DNA from: Juglans regia
Lineage: Eukaryota; Streptophyta; Magnoliopsida; Fagales; Juglandaceae
Assembly (NCBI RefSeq): GCF_001411555.2
Contig: NC_049904.1
Span: 23,015,370-23,079,369, forward strand
Reading direction: 5' to 3'
DNA: 64,000 bases
Shown: piece by piece, positions 11,142 through 23,707 of the stretch
Numbering within the stretch: the stretch's first letter is position 1
Layout of the letters: each line of letters begins with the position of its first letter
Made by a program: the position numbers and the translations under genes
Notes under the pieces: model-generated
Database searches by the model: none
Told to the model about the DNA's origin: nothing
Seen by the model: the letters and a program-made list of their open reading frames with translations, nothing else

Positions 11142-12230
11142 TTGACTGGCTTGGTTGAACTATTCGTTTATTATTCAATAATTGTATATAAATTAAATCT
11201 CGATAATTTAATAAATAACGTAGAAATTAAATTTTAAAAACACAATTTAATTTCTGTTTCAGATTTTTTATAATAATATTTCATAGAATAATATTCATCC
11301 ATTATTAATTTTATAAATATGAAATATTTAGAAATTGTTTCTTCATAGAAACTATCAAGTGATCTTGTAGAATGTTATCTCTCATTCTAATATCTAAGCC
11401 AATTTATCAAATTTCATGTAAAATCTATATATTTTGGTATCATATTAAGCATAGAATGCTACAATTGAGAAATTGAATAAACTTTTCATTGCACAATAAA
11501 GTTTAGAGGATAAATCATCTCCACTATTTATCATATAAATCATCAATCTTAAATGGTTTTTCTTATATTTTCACTTTGGATTATATATTAAAAGACTTAA
11601 TATTATATAATTAAAAACTTTGAGGTCAATATTAATAGTTTGTTATTTGTCCTAATCTTAGTTTTAATTTAATTTTAGTGCGACCATATCCATGAAAATA
11701 GATAATATATAGAAATCATACAAAATCTATGGGTTATATAGGAAAAATTGAAGAAAGACATTTATATGTATATTGAAATTTTACAAAATTTGAAAAAGTA
11801 TATGAGAATAGGCCTCGTTTGTTTCACAGATGAGATGAGATGAAAATTAAAAGTTGAATAAATTATTGTTAGAATATATATTTTTTAAAATTATTTTTGT
11901 TTTGAGATTTAAAAAAGTTAAATTGTTTCGTTTATTTTGTGTGAGAATTTAGAAAAATTATAATGATTTGATGAGATGAATTGAGAGAAGTTGTGAAAAC
12001 AAACTAGATAAAGAATTACAACTTGTTTTGGGGGCCAATTTCTATACAATATTATAAAGGAAAATCATAAGGTTACTACTTTCCTACTATCTATTTACTA
12101 CTCCTTCTATATTTGATTTTTTTAATTTTTTGTTTTACTTAATTATTAAGGAAGTGACTATTAGTAAAATTATATATTTTTTTAATTTTTTCTTAATAAT
12201 TAAGAATGTTAAAAAAATACTTAAAAGTCA
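11142..12230. other. AT-rich intergenic DNA with one MITE
   Basis: There is no coding capacity apart from the small MITE at about 11812-12009, listed separately. The rest is AT-rich and unremarkable. Confidence 0.45.
11812..12009. mobile_element. MITE, GATGAGATGAGATG family, copy 1
   Basis: About 200 bp with imperfect terminal inverted repeats: the left end reads GGCCTCGTTTGTTTCACAG and the right end GTTGTGAAAACAAACTAG. The interior contains GATGAGATGAGATG near the left end and GATGAGATGA near the right. A related copy lies at about 37500-37735. No coding capacity. Confidence 0.6.
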
Positions 12231-12935
12231 CGGTGCAACCCGCATGGTGTGGGGCGGGAGCACCCCCTCCTCGCCCAGCTATCGGGGGTGGGGTTGAAAT
12301 CTCACCCCACCCCCTACTCAACCCAATGTTTAAAATTTTTTTTGGGCTAATATTTTTTAAACCCAAATTATAATATAATTTATATTATAAATTGAAATTT
12401 AAACATTTAAAAATATATATATATACTTATTAGAGTTGTATTTTAGATTCCTTTGGCCTTCGATACCAACCACTATGAAGGAGGTCAAGGCAATACAATA
12501 GTCATACTTAAGCGATGTGGGATTACTTATTAACTTAAAGTTGAATTTAAGTTTTTAACAAATTGTATATATCTATATACAATATATTTATATAAACATT
12601 AAAAATTTTAATTTTTTATGTTAAAAAGGAAAGGGGTGCGGAGCGGGGGGTGGGGCCCCGTTGGGGTCAACCTGCCCCCCCCCCTCACCACACATGGAAG
12701 GGGCAGGATAGCGGGGGGCGGGGCCCCGTTGCCCAGCCCTACTTAAAAGAAAATGATAAAAAAATAAATACACTATAAATAATAAATGAGTAACAAAAAG
12801 TAGTAACCCTATCACTACCCTATTATAAATTCTCTGCTAAGAAAGCCAATTACTTGTCAAACTGGCTTTATTGACGTGACAACTCTCAAGCTTTCCATAT
12901 CATGCATTAATGAGTAAAAACATTGTTGCCAATTG
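12231..12935. repeat. Dispersed repeat, copy 2 (left part), interrupted by the 12936 element
   Basis: Homologous to 4480-5068, with the same order of AT-rich and GC-rich blocks. Homology resumes at 15925 on the far side of the 3-kb insertion. The minus-strand frame at 12621-12815 is a base-bias artefact in the GC-rich block. Confidence 0.75.
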
Positions 12936-14093
12936 TGTAACACCCAGGTCCAACACCAACTTGTTTTCTAAAATGTTTTTTGGGTATATACGGATGAAAA
13001 GCTTACTTGAGATTAGCAAGCATTTTTTTTGAAACCCCCTTCGAGTCCAAATTTTATTTGTGACATATGTCGAATATATTTTCTTTTGGCTTACTAATTA
13101 GGTTAGAATCATTAAATATTTTTTTGACTAGGTGAAATCCTTTTATGGGCAGAAAACTGGTGGGACAAGTTAGTTTATTTAGAACTTGAATCGGGAGCCC
13201 AAAACTCTAAAAAAAGGCCAATCAACACTCAAAACCCAAGTCCATGAAGCCAGGAACTAGTTTCCACGTCAATCACGTTCCATTTTTGGTTCCATGCATG
13301 TCTCTCATGCACGGTTACCCTCTTTTTTAGTTCTCATCTATGGTTTTTCCAATCAACTCTATAAATACATGTTCTTCTCTCCAGCAAAAGAAGTTGTCGC
13401 AGCCTAATTTTTTTTGCAGTGAATCACCTCCTTCATGTAACTGCCATTTTCTTCCTACTTCATGCCTATTTCCACCATAGAAATAGCCCCAAACTGCATC
13501 TGCACCTCCACAAGCTGTCAGTCCACTCACCGTTGATCCATACTCTACCGTAGCAACCCACGCATAGCTGCCTCTCCACACTGCCGTCCACAATTACACT
13601 GTCCTCCACCTTGCTTCATGCACTTCTACAGTGCACCACCCACGGCCAGCAGAGGTCGAACTCCACCACTAGCAATCAGATCACACGGCAAGAGACCCAT
13701 CCACCGAGAGCCACTCCACTAAAGCCCAATCCCGCTTATGTCCACCGCACAGAACCACCCTGCCCAAACCTCACAACCACCTCCGAAGGGCAGTTCCACT
13801 GCCAAGCTCTTCCACTCCGCAACCCACATGACAAAAGCCCCCCTGCACGACTTAAGACGTTGCTTCACTACCACCGAAGGACCTCTGTTTTTGCTCCCTG
13901 AAATAGAGTAGTCTTGACTCAACCAACCCACTGCCCTTAAGCCACCGCCCACGCCATTTCCCTAATCCATAAAAGATGACACTGCTGCCGCTCCCAGCCA
14001 CCTTGTCTCTGTTTCGTCGCTGCCCTCACGGTGAGTCCCTCACACGCTGCTCTCTTTCTCTTGCTCTCTCACTCTCCGTTCGCTCTCCCTCAT

Positions 14094-14134
14094 CTCTCTC
14101 TCTCTCTCTATCTCTCTTTCTCTCTCTCTCTCTC
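14094..14134. repeat. CT-rich microsatellite
   Basis: An interrupted CTCTCT run inside the solo-LTR-like element. Confidence 0.8.
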
Positions 14135-15085
14135 AGTGTTATTTCATGTCGCTGACAACCAAGTACCGCCGCAACTCGCTGTCGTGGGCTTCCCTCTGGT
14201 GAGTAAGGATTCGCCGCACGTCTCCCTTCCCTCTCGGTAGGGTTTCAAAATAGGAAAGTATTTCACACGTAAAGCCCTTACGTAGAAAGAAGAATAAATT
14301 TTGAGATGATATTACAGTTTTGGTTAGGCTTATTTTGTGTAAGCCATCCAAACCATATTGTGTTAACGTGTAGTTTTGGTTAGGCTTATTTTATATGGTG
14401 GGCTTGTTGTTATTTGGAATTACGTTAAGTGATTAGTAAGCGGATACCAATAAATTTGAAAAGTGACGATATTTTAGGGTTATGATAATTTTAGAAGTTT
14501 AAGAAAATAGGTTATTTTAGCATTTCAGGTTTAAATATTGAGATACATGTTTGATAAAAAATTTACGAAAATTACGTGATTATTTTATAGGTGATGATTT
14601 ATAGTTGCTCGGCAATTTTGAGGAAAATTTTTGAAAATCTAAAAAGTCCAGGTAAGTGAGGTTCCTATACTAGACTTTGCATAAAAATAAAATGGATTGA
14701 GGTCAATTTTGAAAATGTGCATGTTGTGTTATGAAAAAGAAATGTTAAACGATCTCAGTTATTTGTTATGCATTGCTCATAAGGTTCTGTATAAGAATAA
14801 AGTATTTTCTGGCATGACTGGTGTAAACATGATCTTATTTTTGGCATCTTGTTATTGAACTCAGAAAAATATAAGCAAATATGAAAATTTGTAATTTTTG
14901 CATGTGACGTGAAGATATTCTGAATCTGTTTTGGAAAATGTGAAATGATCTGAATTTCAGTATTCTGTTTTGATATGATGTTGCATCTGAAAAACCTTTG
15001 GCATGACTTTCTAATTTTGTTCTGACTCTGATTATGATTCTGATATGGTGATTCTGATTCTGTTTTGCTATGATATGTGGCTCTG

Positions 15086-15205
15086 TCACGGGATATAATA
15101 GTGACCTCTAGCCCTTTCACGGGATACAATAGTGACCTCTGGCCCTGTCACATGATATAATACTGACATCTGGCCCTCCCACATGATATATTAATGGTCT
15201 CTCTC
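15086..15205. repeat. 31-bp tandem repeat, about 4 units
   Basis: Units starting TCACGGGATATAATAGTGAC recur at 15086, 15117, 15148 and about 15179, so the period is 31 bp. The last units are diverged. It lies inside the 12936-15924 element. Confidence 0.75.
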
Positions 15206-15924
15206 TGAGTGCAATCGCTTTGATAACATGGTGATTTATGTTCTACTTTGCTTTTTGTAGAATGCACAACCCTACCACGGGGGTTAAACATAGCTTCTGT
15301 TATGATATGATGCTTTGATATGATATGACAAGATGAAAATGTTCAGTCATGTTGTGCCAAACGAGTCTTTGTATATGAAAAGTTGGTTTCTAAATATGAA
15401 ATGTTTGACATGTCGCTCTGATTTTCTGATAATATGTATTTTTTGAGAATTGCATATTGAAACTGGAATGTTTTGTTTATGCATTTTGAACTCTGTGAAA
15501 ATGCTCATGTTTACATACTACCATATGGTCTCTGAGTTGTTGATAACTCACCCCTTATCTCCATAACATTTTTCAAATATTTTTATGGTTCAGCTAGAGA
15601 ATAAGAGTATGAAGTATTGGAAAAGTCTGATGATCATAAATGAATGAGTGCTAAGGGTACAAGTATTTTGGAGGATCATATTTTGTAGTTTTATCTCTAG
15701 CTGTTTTTTGGTATATGAAGTTATGAATAATTTGAGTCTTTGTGGAGAAGTTATTTATTTTATTGAGGTTTTTGTTTAGTATTTATGTGGAGGGACGCAG
15801 ATTTTTGGATCAAACAAATAAGTTAAGTATTTTGTGGAGTTTCTTTTTATTTATTATTGATTATTAGAGATGTATTTGAGTAATAGGAGCTAACTCTCCG
15901 GACCTTCGGGAATGAGGCGTTACA

Positions 15925-17960
15925 AACTGAGTTTGAATGGCCAAGATAGAAGGAGAGTGTTCCAAGTGAAGTGTAGCTCTGCATATAGTTTAAGTTGCTT
16001 ATGCATTAGATAGAGAATAACGCTAAGGTTATGTGTATGCATGTAGGTTGCCATTTGATATGCACATGAATGGACTGCATGATATGAAAGTAGCATGGAG
16101 TCCAGGTAAGTATTGCATTCACACTCTTCTAGAGTTTTCTAAAATAATGAAACAAAAACGAAATGCTTTTCCTTCAAGATGCTTTACGAAAAGACACGAA
16201 AGACGTTTTACGAAAGAAAATGCTATGTGTTCAAAGGTATAAGTATGTACGGCCCCTCCTTAGCAGCCCCTTTTTACGCAACCAAAAGTAATAAGTGTAC
16301 GCATATGAATGGGTGACTATACACTTTATCAATTGTATGTATTTTCTAAGAAAATAAAAGAAACATCGAGGCCCGTGCCTCGAGATTTTGACTGATGCTT
16401 TGACTGACGCGAATAAAGTGTTTTAAAACGGTCCCTATGAACTGATGTTAAAATGTCTTTACGAACTGATACTTTTATGGATGCCATGAACTGATGCTTA
16501 TGGATGCCATGAAAGACGATGTTTAAGCTCATGCTTTTAAAAGATGTTTTTCCATGAACGAACTGTCAAATGAAAATGATTGAAAATGAAAGGACTGAAC
16601 TGAAAGAAAGGACTGAAATGAAATGGACTGAACTGAAAGAAAGGACTGAAATGAAATGAACGTTTACTATATGAAGATACGTAACGGCCACATGAATGAA
16701 TGAAAATGGTACCAATGAATGAGCAAATTGCAATGTCGGGTAAGTAGTACTGGAAGTGCAACCAGTGCTGCCCCTGACTGAAAAGGGATTCGCAACCCAT
16801 GGCCACGAGTGGAGTCTGGGTCCAAAGGAAGACCGCTAACCCCAACACACGGGGCGTAATAGTGTGTACTGGCGTTTAAGAAATGAAGGCACTGACAGGT
16901 AGGGGTGTAAATTTAAACCGAAAAACCGGTCCGGATCGGTTGGTCCTGTTTTGAACTGGTCCGGTCCGGTTCGGAACCAGTTCCTGTTTTATGAAAATCG
17001 GCCGGATCTGGTTCGGTTTCTGTTCTGTAGTTTCCGGGACCGGTTGGAAAAAATATAGATAAATTAATTTTATATGTCATCCAAAATATTTATGTATATA
17101 ATATATAATTATATATTAAATTTTTATATATAATATATATAATTATATATCATATATGAAATAATTTCATATTATAATTTATAAATTATAACCTAAAATT
17201 TTAATCTTAAATATGAACATTTGTAATTTTTTTTATCATATTTTATTAATATAATTATATAGTTGATAATGTTGTTATAATTTATAAAATAAAAATTTTA
17301 TCTTAAAGATGAAAATTTAATTGATCATATGCTTTAAACATAATATATATTAAATTATTAATAACATTTTATCATAAGAAGTAACACTTTATTATATATT
17401 TTTTACATTTAATAAAAATTGGAAAACCAGACCGGACCATACCGGAAACCGGTAAAACCGGTTTAGGAGGGTAATCGGGGTGTAATCGGTTTTGAAAAAT
17501 ACAAAATGGGTAGATACCGATTCGATCATAGATTTTGTCCAAAAATGGACCGGACCGGTTACACCCCTACTGACGGGAGATATGTTTTACGAAAAGAAAG
17601 CCCCTTTCAAAAGAAAAACCATGTCCAGTGATGTTTTCGAAAGAATGCGCATATGTATGTATGCATGTACGTATAGTATGTATTGAATGATGAATGCATA
17701 AATGAAAACCTATGTTATTATATTTTAAGTGTATGAAGTAATGCTTACGAGTCATCGACTCATTTTAGTTTTTATGCATGTTCCTCCCCCACAGGAACTG
17801 AATGGTCAGGACGGACACGGCCAATGGGGAAGAGTACGGAAGTCTAGGCATGAGTTTTAATTATACGAGAGACCATTATATTGTAAGATTAATGTTTTCC
17901 ATTGTAAACTTCTTTTATTGTTAAAGCACATTTATTTTATAAACGTACAGTCTTGCACCC
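15925..17960. other. Non-coding LTR-type repeat DNA, split by a MITE
   Basis: After the end of copy 2 of the dispersed repeat, the sequence continues as GA- and TG-rich non-coding DNA with small tandem duplications (for example GACTGAACTGAAAGAAAG repeated around 16590-16660). The element at 16900-17568 interrupts it. The style suggests an LTR or leader of a retroelement, but I could not define termini. No gene is supported. Confidence 0.35.
16900..17568. mobile_element. AGGGGTGTAA element, copy 1 (669 bp), Mutator-like MITE candidate
   Basis: It starts TAGGGGTGTAA and ends TTACACCCCT, a 10-bp inverted terminus. It is flanked by 9-bp near-identical sequences ACTGACAGG (16891-16899) and ACTGACGGG (17569-17577). 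A 9-bp duplication is typical of Mutator-like elements. The ends are rich in CCGG/GGTCC and the interior is AT-rich with no coding capacity. Relatives are at 21545-21714 (right end only) and 60871-61276. Confidence 0.75.
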
Positions 17961-19515
17961 TGGGTATGGAAGTAAAAAGTTTTAAATCAAATGGTAATTC
18001 CCGTCATCCTTTTCTAAAACCATTTTATAAAAAGTCTCACCATAAGGACGAGCATTACACTCTCAACATAAAAAACAAGCTAGGATTTATCGATGGTAAA
18101 ATCCCCAAACCCACTAGTGAATCTGATCCCTTTCTTGCCCCTTGGGAGTGTTGCAACAACATGATTATTGCCTGGATTCAACACTCTATTGGTTTTGAAC
18201 ATAGATCAAGCATTGCACATACGGACACGGCAGCCAATGTCTGGAAGGATCTTCGTGAATGATTTTCAATCCAAAATGCTCCTCGCATTTTCCAAATCAC
18301 AAAATCAATTTCATCATTGATTCAAGACAATGATTCAGTGAGTCAATATTACTAAGAACTGAAATGTCTTTGGGACGAGCTTCAAATTTATGAACCGATG
18401 CCTTCATGTACCTGCGGTTCAATCATAACTTTGCTGGAATACTTGCATCGACACAAGGTTATGCAATTCCTAATGGGTCTAAATGACTCATATGATTATG
18501 TTCCTGCTCAAATCTTGCTTCATGATCCATTTCCTCAGTTGAATCGCGTGACTTCTTTGGTTCAACAAGAGGAGCAGCAAAGACAACTCCATGTTGTGCT
18601 GCGCCCCTTGCCATGGCTGCTTGAGTGCCTAACCAACGCACTTCATCATCCTCACACAAAGACCGGCTGTTTTGTTCTCATTGCAACATCCCAGGTCACT
18701 CTCTTGAGTGTTGTTTTAAGGCCAACCCGAACCTTCTGGTGTGTGCTCATTGCCGCAACCCAGGACATACCAAAGAGAAATGCTATAAGCTCAATGGTTT
18801 TCCACCCAGACACAAAGCCAATTTCAGATCCAAGTCTTTGGCAAATCAATCTTCTCTCGAGCAGGAGAAGCTCAACCATGCACCACCTATTACTCAGGAG
18901 CAGTACCACCACCTCCTTGCTTTGCTTAACCCTTCATCCATTGGAACCACACCAGCTGTCAACCATGTGCAAACTAGCATTCTCAAATCTAGCACGCCTC
19001 CCATGTCTGGTATCTCTTGTTCCAACTTCACAAACACACACCACAAAGTCACTCATCTCACTACCTTGTGGATCCTTGACAAGGGTGCTACAAATCATAT
19101 GATTTGTAGCCCCTATCTCTTCACTCATAATGTCACAACTGTTAACCACACCATCATACTCTCTAATGGTAACAATACAGCAGCCACACACATCGGTGAT
19201 GTACATCTTTCAACTTGCTTAATTCTCAAAAATGCTTGATGTGTTCCAGATTTTTCATTTAATCTTATTTCAGCCAAGGCACTATCCTTTCACTCAAATT
19301 GTTGTCTACTTTTTCTTCCAATTCTTGTTTTATTAAGGATCTTTCATCTTGAATGACGATTGGATTGGGGATTTTACTTAATGGCTTATATCACCTCCAG
19401 CTTCCATGACAACACACAACGACCTTGCAATCCTTTTCTTTCCCTGTACATCCTTCTACTACAGCTTATACCACAAACAACACCACATTTGATATCTTTA
19501 CTTTATGGCACTATA
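17960..19515 (+). pseudogene. Ty1/copia retrotransposon fragment: gag, zinc knuckles, start of protease
   Basis: A + strand copia gag of the Retrotran_gag_3 type: NKLGFIDGKIPKP near 18080, then a tryptophan/cysteine block and DTAANVWKDL near 18230. A Cys-rich CTCG block near 18410 is followed by two CCHC knuckles (CSHCNIPGHSLECC near 18675 and CAHCRNPGHTKEKC near 18740). A protease-like WILDKGATNH follows near 19070; the usual DSGA is changed to DKGA. After that come traces of the gag-pre-integrase region (LWHYRL near 19505). The frame is broken by stops near 18260 and 18352, a shift before the knuckles, and a stop near 19238. It is cut off at an AT-rich tract near 19515, with no integrase or RT. 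It is an old 5'-half fragment. Confidence 0.8.
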
Positions 19516-19780
19516 GACTTAGACTATACTAATAGTATAATATTGACTATAATTATACTTATACTAATATAGCTATACTAAATTACTAAAAGTTTATAAC
19601 TAATACTATACTAATATATAGTTCATAACTAATAGTCTAATAATAATATATAACTATACTAATAGGCTAATATTAATACTATTATATAGTCTAATATATT
19701 ATATAGCTATACTAATATATAAGTCTATAACTATTTAACTAATAGTCTAATACTAATAGTTTAATATAGACTATAGACTA
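19505..19780. repeat. AT-rich degenerate tandem tract (ATACTAATATAG type)
   Basis: Repeating TATAGACTATACTAATA-like units with irregular spacing. The tract resumes at about 20673-20775, on the other side of the 892-bp insertion. Confidence 0.7.
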
Positions 19781-20672
19781 GGCTGTTACTAAAAAGTATG
19801 GGTGTAAACGCCTTTTGCGAAACCCTTTCATTTTCTCTCTAAACCCCAGCAAACTTCAGACCGGCTCGAGGGGGTGGGAGCTTAGGCTCTTTCCCCCCTC
19901 ACCCCTCCCCTCCCCTCCCCTCCCTCTCTCTGGTTTCTTCTTGTGTAGTATTTAATTTAATTTTTCTGTTTTTTAGGCCAAATAAAGGGAGTATCGTCGA
20001 TCGTGACCTTCCGGTACCCAGTAGCCAACACACGCCACATTAGGAGGTTGCCCAGCCGTCGATCTACATGTCCACCAAAGGCGGCCCCAACCGGAGTGGA
20101 GCGTTGCCCGCACGTGTGGGACGAAAACTCCGGAGTTCTTCGGCACGTGTCCCTCACACGCCACCAAGGAGCTCTTTGCCGTTGCAACGCATGGCTGCTC
20201 CCGAACCGGCGACTCCAGATCTTCCAAGATTGATCATCGGTTTTCCCTTCTGCAGCCTTTTTGTGCACTGTTTCTCCCTTTTTACAGTGTTTTTTCAATG
20301 TAATTTATTTATGTTCTGTCTTAATTTTCAAGAAAACAAAAAACTCAAAAATGTTGTCCCGTCAGACTTAGGTCCGAAGGGTGTTGTCCCTCCTCCGCTT
20401 AGGCGGTGATGTTGGGGTTGGTTTCTCCATACTCCGTCTAGTCGGGTATGGAGTTTTGTTATTTGGTTACTGTAAACTCTATCGTGGACAAAGAGGTGCT
20501 ATTTCTTGGACTTCAGTCTTTAGTGATTAGCCGTCTGGACTAGACCATGTCAGTCACGAAAGTGTACTGGGAAACTACTAATGTTTGTAATTGACTTGGT
20601 TTTCTAAGTCAACTTTATATGTCCTCCTTCGATAAAGAATGAGATTTGTTATTATAAAATATATATATATAT
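19781..20672. mobile_element. Candidate retroposon insertion (892 bp) in the AT tract
   Basis: The block has a GC-rich left part and a T-rich right part ending in an (AT)n tail (about 20658-20672). It is bounded by the 17-bp direct repeat ATATAGACTATAGACTA at 19764-19780 and 20673-20689. Such a long target duplication plus a simple-sequence tail suggests non-LTR retroposition. The repeat lies inside low-complexity DNA, so the duplication could be fortuitous. Open frames on both strands at 19957-20409 carry no recognised domain. Confidence 0.45.
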
Positions 20673-20775
20673 ATATAGACTATAGACTATAGTTATAGTT
20701 ATACTAATATAGTTATACTAAATCACTATAACTAATACTAATATATTACTATACTAATATATAACTATACTAAAA

Positions 20776-21351
20776 CAAATATGTAATAGCAGCCCATTTT
20801 CATTCCATGCATACAGATCATGATTCATGATCATATATAATTTAGAATGCTTTATAATTATATTTAAGGGTAAATAAATCATGTTTCTTTGGTGGAACTT
20901 ATGGGAAAATCCTGCATTAGGAAACCCTGATACCAGTAAGTCCTGCATGGATCACAACAATCACCCTAACTCAGCGTAAGGAATGTTTATAAAGTCCCAC
21001 TCCCTTCTCTTTTTCGTTTAACATATTTGGAGTAGCAATCCTGCATGAGTAAAAGAAATCAAGGTAGTTGCTTTAATAATTAGACTACAGGCAGATAGCC
21101 AGAAGGAAACTTGTATTGATCCTTTATAGCAAAGATGTCATATCATCAATTTGAATTTCATCTATTTCGCAGTTTTTTGTTAAAGAATATTTTTTTATAG
21201 CAGATTTCATCTATTGATCCTTTATAGTTGCTTTAATTATCATATATTATATGTCATTATTTTCTTGTTGCGTTTTGAGTGTAGTTTTTTAATTTTGCTT
21301 TTGGGTACTTGAAGATTATAATTAAGTAGGTAGAAATGGAAAGCTTAAATG

Positions 21352-21398
<47 letters not shown>

Positions 21399-21720
21399 GG
21401 TGAGCCAAAGGCCACTGGTCGGGGGGGAGAAAAAAAGAATTCAAAGAACTTAAAACTACCAATTTGACAAGTGAATAATATATACTCTTAGTCTATTTGA
21501 TTTCCTTTTAATTACCAACTACCGTTGTGAAATTTACATTTTAAAAAAATTGGAAAACCGGATCGGACTGGATCAGAAATCGGTAAAACTGGAAGTATCA
21601 GTTTAGGAGGGTAACCGCTGTATAATTGATTTTGAAAAATACAAAACTGGTACATACTGGTTCGATCCTAGATTTTATTCAAAACCGGACCAGACCGGAC
21701 CGATTACACCCCTAGTAGCC
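20776..21720. other. Intergenic; AT microsatellite and a partial AGGGGTGTAA element
   Basis: No gene. An (AT)n microsatellite lies at about 21358-21395. At 21545-21714 the right end of an AGGGGTGTAA-type element is present (ending ATTACACCCCT), 5' truncated. Confidence 0.5.
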
Positions 21721-22760
21721 GCCGTAATAGTTCCTACCTACTCAGTTTTACATGGAGTCAAGTCAATTATATCATAGAATAAAAAAGAATGAGAAACAAG
21801 AAATTCCCATTGCTTGAAGTTTCTTGGAAGCTGTGGAAAAGTTATGGATCAAGAAATTAAGATAATGCATTTCGCTCAAAATGGACTAGTCTGCACCTAG
21901 AGGGTTGATGGCATGGCTTAGGTTTAATTTATATCAACGTGCATTGCATCCATGTGCTTACACCGAAGTAGCATATGTTGATAAATGAAGAAAAAATATG
22001 TATCTGAATTCAGGTGCATGCTATGATTGAATTGTTTTCTAGACATTCTCTCTTCCCCCTTTCAAAAATTAAGTGAAAGGAAAAAGATTTTTTTACATTT
22101 TTTCCATATCGTCACAAAAAATTATTTAAATTGCTTGGCTCCAGAATTGAAAATTATCTGTGTCCTACTTTGTGTGAGGATGATTTCCATTGCCACTCTC
22201 GGATTTAGATAAATTTTAACTGTTACAAGATGCTTAGTATTTTCCTCTTACTTAAAAAAATAATAAAAAAAAAAAATCTAGATTCTTAGTATTTTCGTAG
22301 ACAATTCGATGTGTGTAATAACTGAGGGCATTCATGTGAAATTGGAAAACTTTGAGCAGTTGTGTATATGGGTTCCAAGGACTGAGGTAGGGAACCATGA
22401 ATTGAAAAATTGTTACACAATTCCTTACCCACTAATTGCTTCAGTAAATTTGTTGGCATATTACCTTTCATGGGCATGGTCAATTTTTTTTATTTTTTTT
22501 AGAATCACATATTGCTTCATTCAATAGTAAGAAGCAGATATAACGAAAGTCATATCCTTACAAAAGCTAACAAACCTTAAAAGAAAGTCATATCCTTACA
22601 AAAGCTAACAAACCTTAAAATTACTCAGCAGAACATCCCTTTACATCTACTACTAAACAAGTTAGAATAAAGTCAAGTTGAGTGGACCACCATTGAGGGG
22701 TATCTCCTACAAAACCTGCATTGTGGGCCTAGGTATGCACTACCTTATTTCCTTGACGAC
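21720..22760 (+). pseudogene. Ghost RLP locus: RLP upstream flank joined to RLP downstream flank
   Basis: At 21720-21850 the sequence matches the region just upstream of RLP-A and RLP-B (GGAGTCAAGTCAATTATATC, then a GAAGCTGTGGAAAAGTTATG block). From about 21905 to 22760 it matches the RLP-A 3' flank at 30590-31400 (GCTTACACCGAAG, CATTCTCTCTTCCCCC, CCATATCGTCACAAAAAATT). The roughly 4-kb interval that should hold the LRR coding sequence is absent. This is best read as a third RLP paralogue whose coding region was deleted. Confidence 0.65.
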
Positions 22761-23123
22761 CAACATGAAGCACATCAAAAAATTAGAAATGAGATAATAA
22801 GCACATCAATTAGGGCTCTAGCTAAACTTTCGATATTGGCTTGATCGAATAGCTTCAACAACAATAAGAGAATCTCCCTCAAGTATTTAGTGAAAGATTC
22901 TCATATGGTGAATAATTTGTAAAGCCCTCAAGGCCGCAAGCTTCTCAATATCCTCCACCAAATAAATGTCTTCTTCCTTCCTTGACATGAAAATACAAAA
23001 GGATATAATATTTGACATTTTTCAATTTTAAAAAGTAGCAATAAACATGATATGTTTTAGGGAGCGAGGAATAAGTTAGTCTCCGATCGTTGGAGTTCAA
23101 AATCAAGCAAAACAAGGGATATT
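22761..23123. other. Intergenic, no gene
   Basis: Continuation of flank-type DNA. A block near 23090 (GGAGTTCAAAATCAAGCAAA) recurs near 43628 downstream of CNL-B. Confidence 0.4.
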
Positions 23124-23582
23124 AGAGCATTAACATTTGTCTATACATATGTATATGCAAAATCACCTCTTTTACATATTCATTTTGCTATTCAAGCAAA
23201 ACTTCCACATTGACTTTTGCATATTTTAGACAAAATATTAATTTTTTTCTAAAATCAAATTTTTATATATATTTTGTAATTAGTATCCACTACATACATT
23301 TGACATTAATAATACAAATACAATAATAAAAAATATAATTTTTTTATATATTATATTAAAAATATAATAAAATGAATGTGTAGGTGAAGGTTTGTTATAT
23401 TATTGAAGAAGAGAGAAGATGAAAAGATTGCGAGAGAGAGAATGGGAGGAGAGAAAAATAATGATTAAAATATGTTTTGTGGAGTGAATAGTAACTCTTC
23501 AAATTTAGATAAATATTGTTCATAACTAACAAAATATATAGATATGCATAATTTAATATAAATAAATTTAAACTCATATTAT

Positions 23583-23621
<39 letters not shown>

Positions 23622-23655
23622 AGCGCGCGCATAAACAAACGTGGATGCTCTTATA
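23124..23655. mobile_element. MITE with AGAGCAT termini
   Basis: The left end TTAGAGCATTAACATTTGT and the right end ACAAACGTGGATGCTCTTA are imperfect inverted repeats. The interior is AT-rich with an (AT)n run followed by GCGAGCGCGCGC at 23590-23631. No coding capacity. Confidence 0.5.
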
Positions 23656-23707
23656 TACACCCATAGGCCAAATTGACGCCCCAAAAAAATTCAAAACGAA
23701 AGATTAA

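Larger units (their letters stand above)
12936..15924. mobile_element. Solo-LTR-like element, 2989 bp (TGTAACACCC...GGCGTTACA)
   Basis: It begins TGTAACACCC and ends GGCGTTACA, so it has TG...CA ends with short inverted termini. It is flanked by near-identical 5-bp sequences (AATTG at 12931-12935, AACTG at 15925-15929). The uninterrupted site is readable at 5062-5078 in the homologous repeat, which confirms insertion. The interior holds a C/T-rich block (13490-14150), a CT microsatellite (about 14094-14134), AT-rich DNA and a 31-bp tandem repeat. Open frames inside (for example 13611-13901 and 14755-15129 minus) show no domain. A long solo LTR, or a large non-coding retroelement derivative, fits best. 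Confidence 0.7.

Noticed and set aside
13327..13593. 88-codon minus-strand frame
   Set aside because: A base-bias frame inside the 12936-15924 element, opposite a C-rich strand, with no domain.
14755..15129. 124-codon minus-strand frame in the solo-LTR-like element
   Set aside because: Low-complexity, no domain, and inside a non-coding element with tandem repeats.
18398..19102. 234-codon + strand frame as an independent gene
   Set aside because: Its first part is copia gag, but beyond about 18600 it runs out of frame with the zinc knuckles; it is part of the broken copia fragment.
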